Of a stretch of 6,524 bases of DNA, positions 6,329-6,524 are shown piece after piece. The stretch covers positions 1,933 to 8,456 of the forward strand of contig MGPL01000022.1 of the NCBI GenBank assembly GCA_001797415.1, given 5' to 3'. The position numbers and the translations under genes are program-made. The stretch comes from Deltaproteobacteria bacterium GWA2_55_10 (GTDB taxonomy: Bacteria; Desulfobacterota; GWC2-55-46). Under the pieces are notes generated by a model. The model had not been told where the DNA came from, searched no databases, and worked only from the letters and a program-made list of their open reading frames with translations. Numbering within the stretch: the stretch's first letter is position 1; each line of letters begins with the position of its first letter.

Positions 6329-6524
6329 ATGTCTGAAGGACGCGAACACTTCCTTGCTGGAAAGCGCTATCTCAAGGAGGAGAGCATGGATAAGGCCCTC
6401 AGGGCCTTTGACAAGGCGTGGAAAGAGGATAAGGAGAATGCCGAGTACATGTCCTATTACGGCATGCTCAAGGCCGTAAGGGGCGGGGAGATAGGCTTAG
6501 GCCTCGAGCTCTGCACCAGGGCCA
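6329..6524 (+). CDS. Tetratricopeptide-repeat protein (3' partial)
   Basis: ATG at 6329 opens a frame running off the window end, with 65 full codons visible. AGGAG (6322-6326) overlaps the coaX stop TAG and lies only 2 nt from the ATG, which is unusually close. The next in-frame ATG is too far in to be likely. Residues 4-35 match the TPR consensus at key positions: G11, Y14, A23, F27, A30 (helix A FLAGKRYL, helix B KALRAFDKAWKED). A second repeat begins around 38 (AEYMSYYGMLKAV). There is no signal peptide, so it is probably a cytoplasmic scaffold or interaction protein. The partner and role are unknown. It is the fifth gene of the operon, 5 nt after coaX. Confidence 0.82.
   Translation, partial: MSEGREHFLAGKRYLKEESMDKALRAFDKAWKEDKENAEYMSYYGMLKAVRGGEIGLGLELCTRA

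Overview
The window is a compact run of genes, all on the + strand, from a moderately GC-rich bacterium. Codon use leans heavily on AGG (Arg), ATA (Ile), AAG and CTC, and TTA, CTA and TCA are scarce. Together with the valS-nadC-birA-coaX-TPR gene order, this suggests an uncultured Desulfobacterota (former Deltaproteobacteria) or Nitrospirota lineage. That placement is an inference and has not been tested against any database.

Left end (1-917): the 3' part of a gene for an acidic, proline-rich, probably disordered protein. It ends in a helical region with three 30-residue repeats in exact register and a conserved-looking C-terminal helix pair. The reading frame is open to the window edge, so the true start probably lies outside. 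A strong intrinsic terminator follows (about 940-985). A perfect TATAAT box (1001-1006) sits just beyond it and probably starts the next transcription unit.

Centre and right (1049-6524): a tightly packed operon. It encodes valyl-tRNA synthetase (valS), quinolinate phosphoribosyltransferase (nadC, NAD synthesis), the biotin-protein ligase/repressor BirA, type III pantothenate kinase (coaX, CoA synthesis) and the first 65 codons of a TPR protein. Junctions are a 4-nt overlap (TTGA), a 31-nt overlap, zero spacing (TAA directly followed by GTG) and a 5-nt gap. No internal terminator fits between the genes, so one transcript and coupled translation are likely. The operon joins translation to three cofactor steps (NAD, protein biotinylation, CoA).

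The main surprise is in valS. The frame is intact for 892 codons except for a single in-frame TGA at 3002-3004 (codon 652). It falls exactly where ValRS proteins have the near-invariant Cys of the W-x-x-F-C-D-W-Y motif in the anticodon-binding domain. Everything on both sides of the TGA is well conserved, so this is not ordinary decay. The options are a selenocysteine codon, another form of UGA readthrough, a very recent nonsense mutation, or a single-base sequence error (TGC to TGA). GC-rich hairpins lie downstream of the TGA, but none is a convincing SECIS element, and an equally strong hairpin stem occurs by chance elsewhere in the window.
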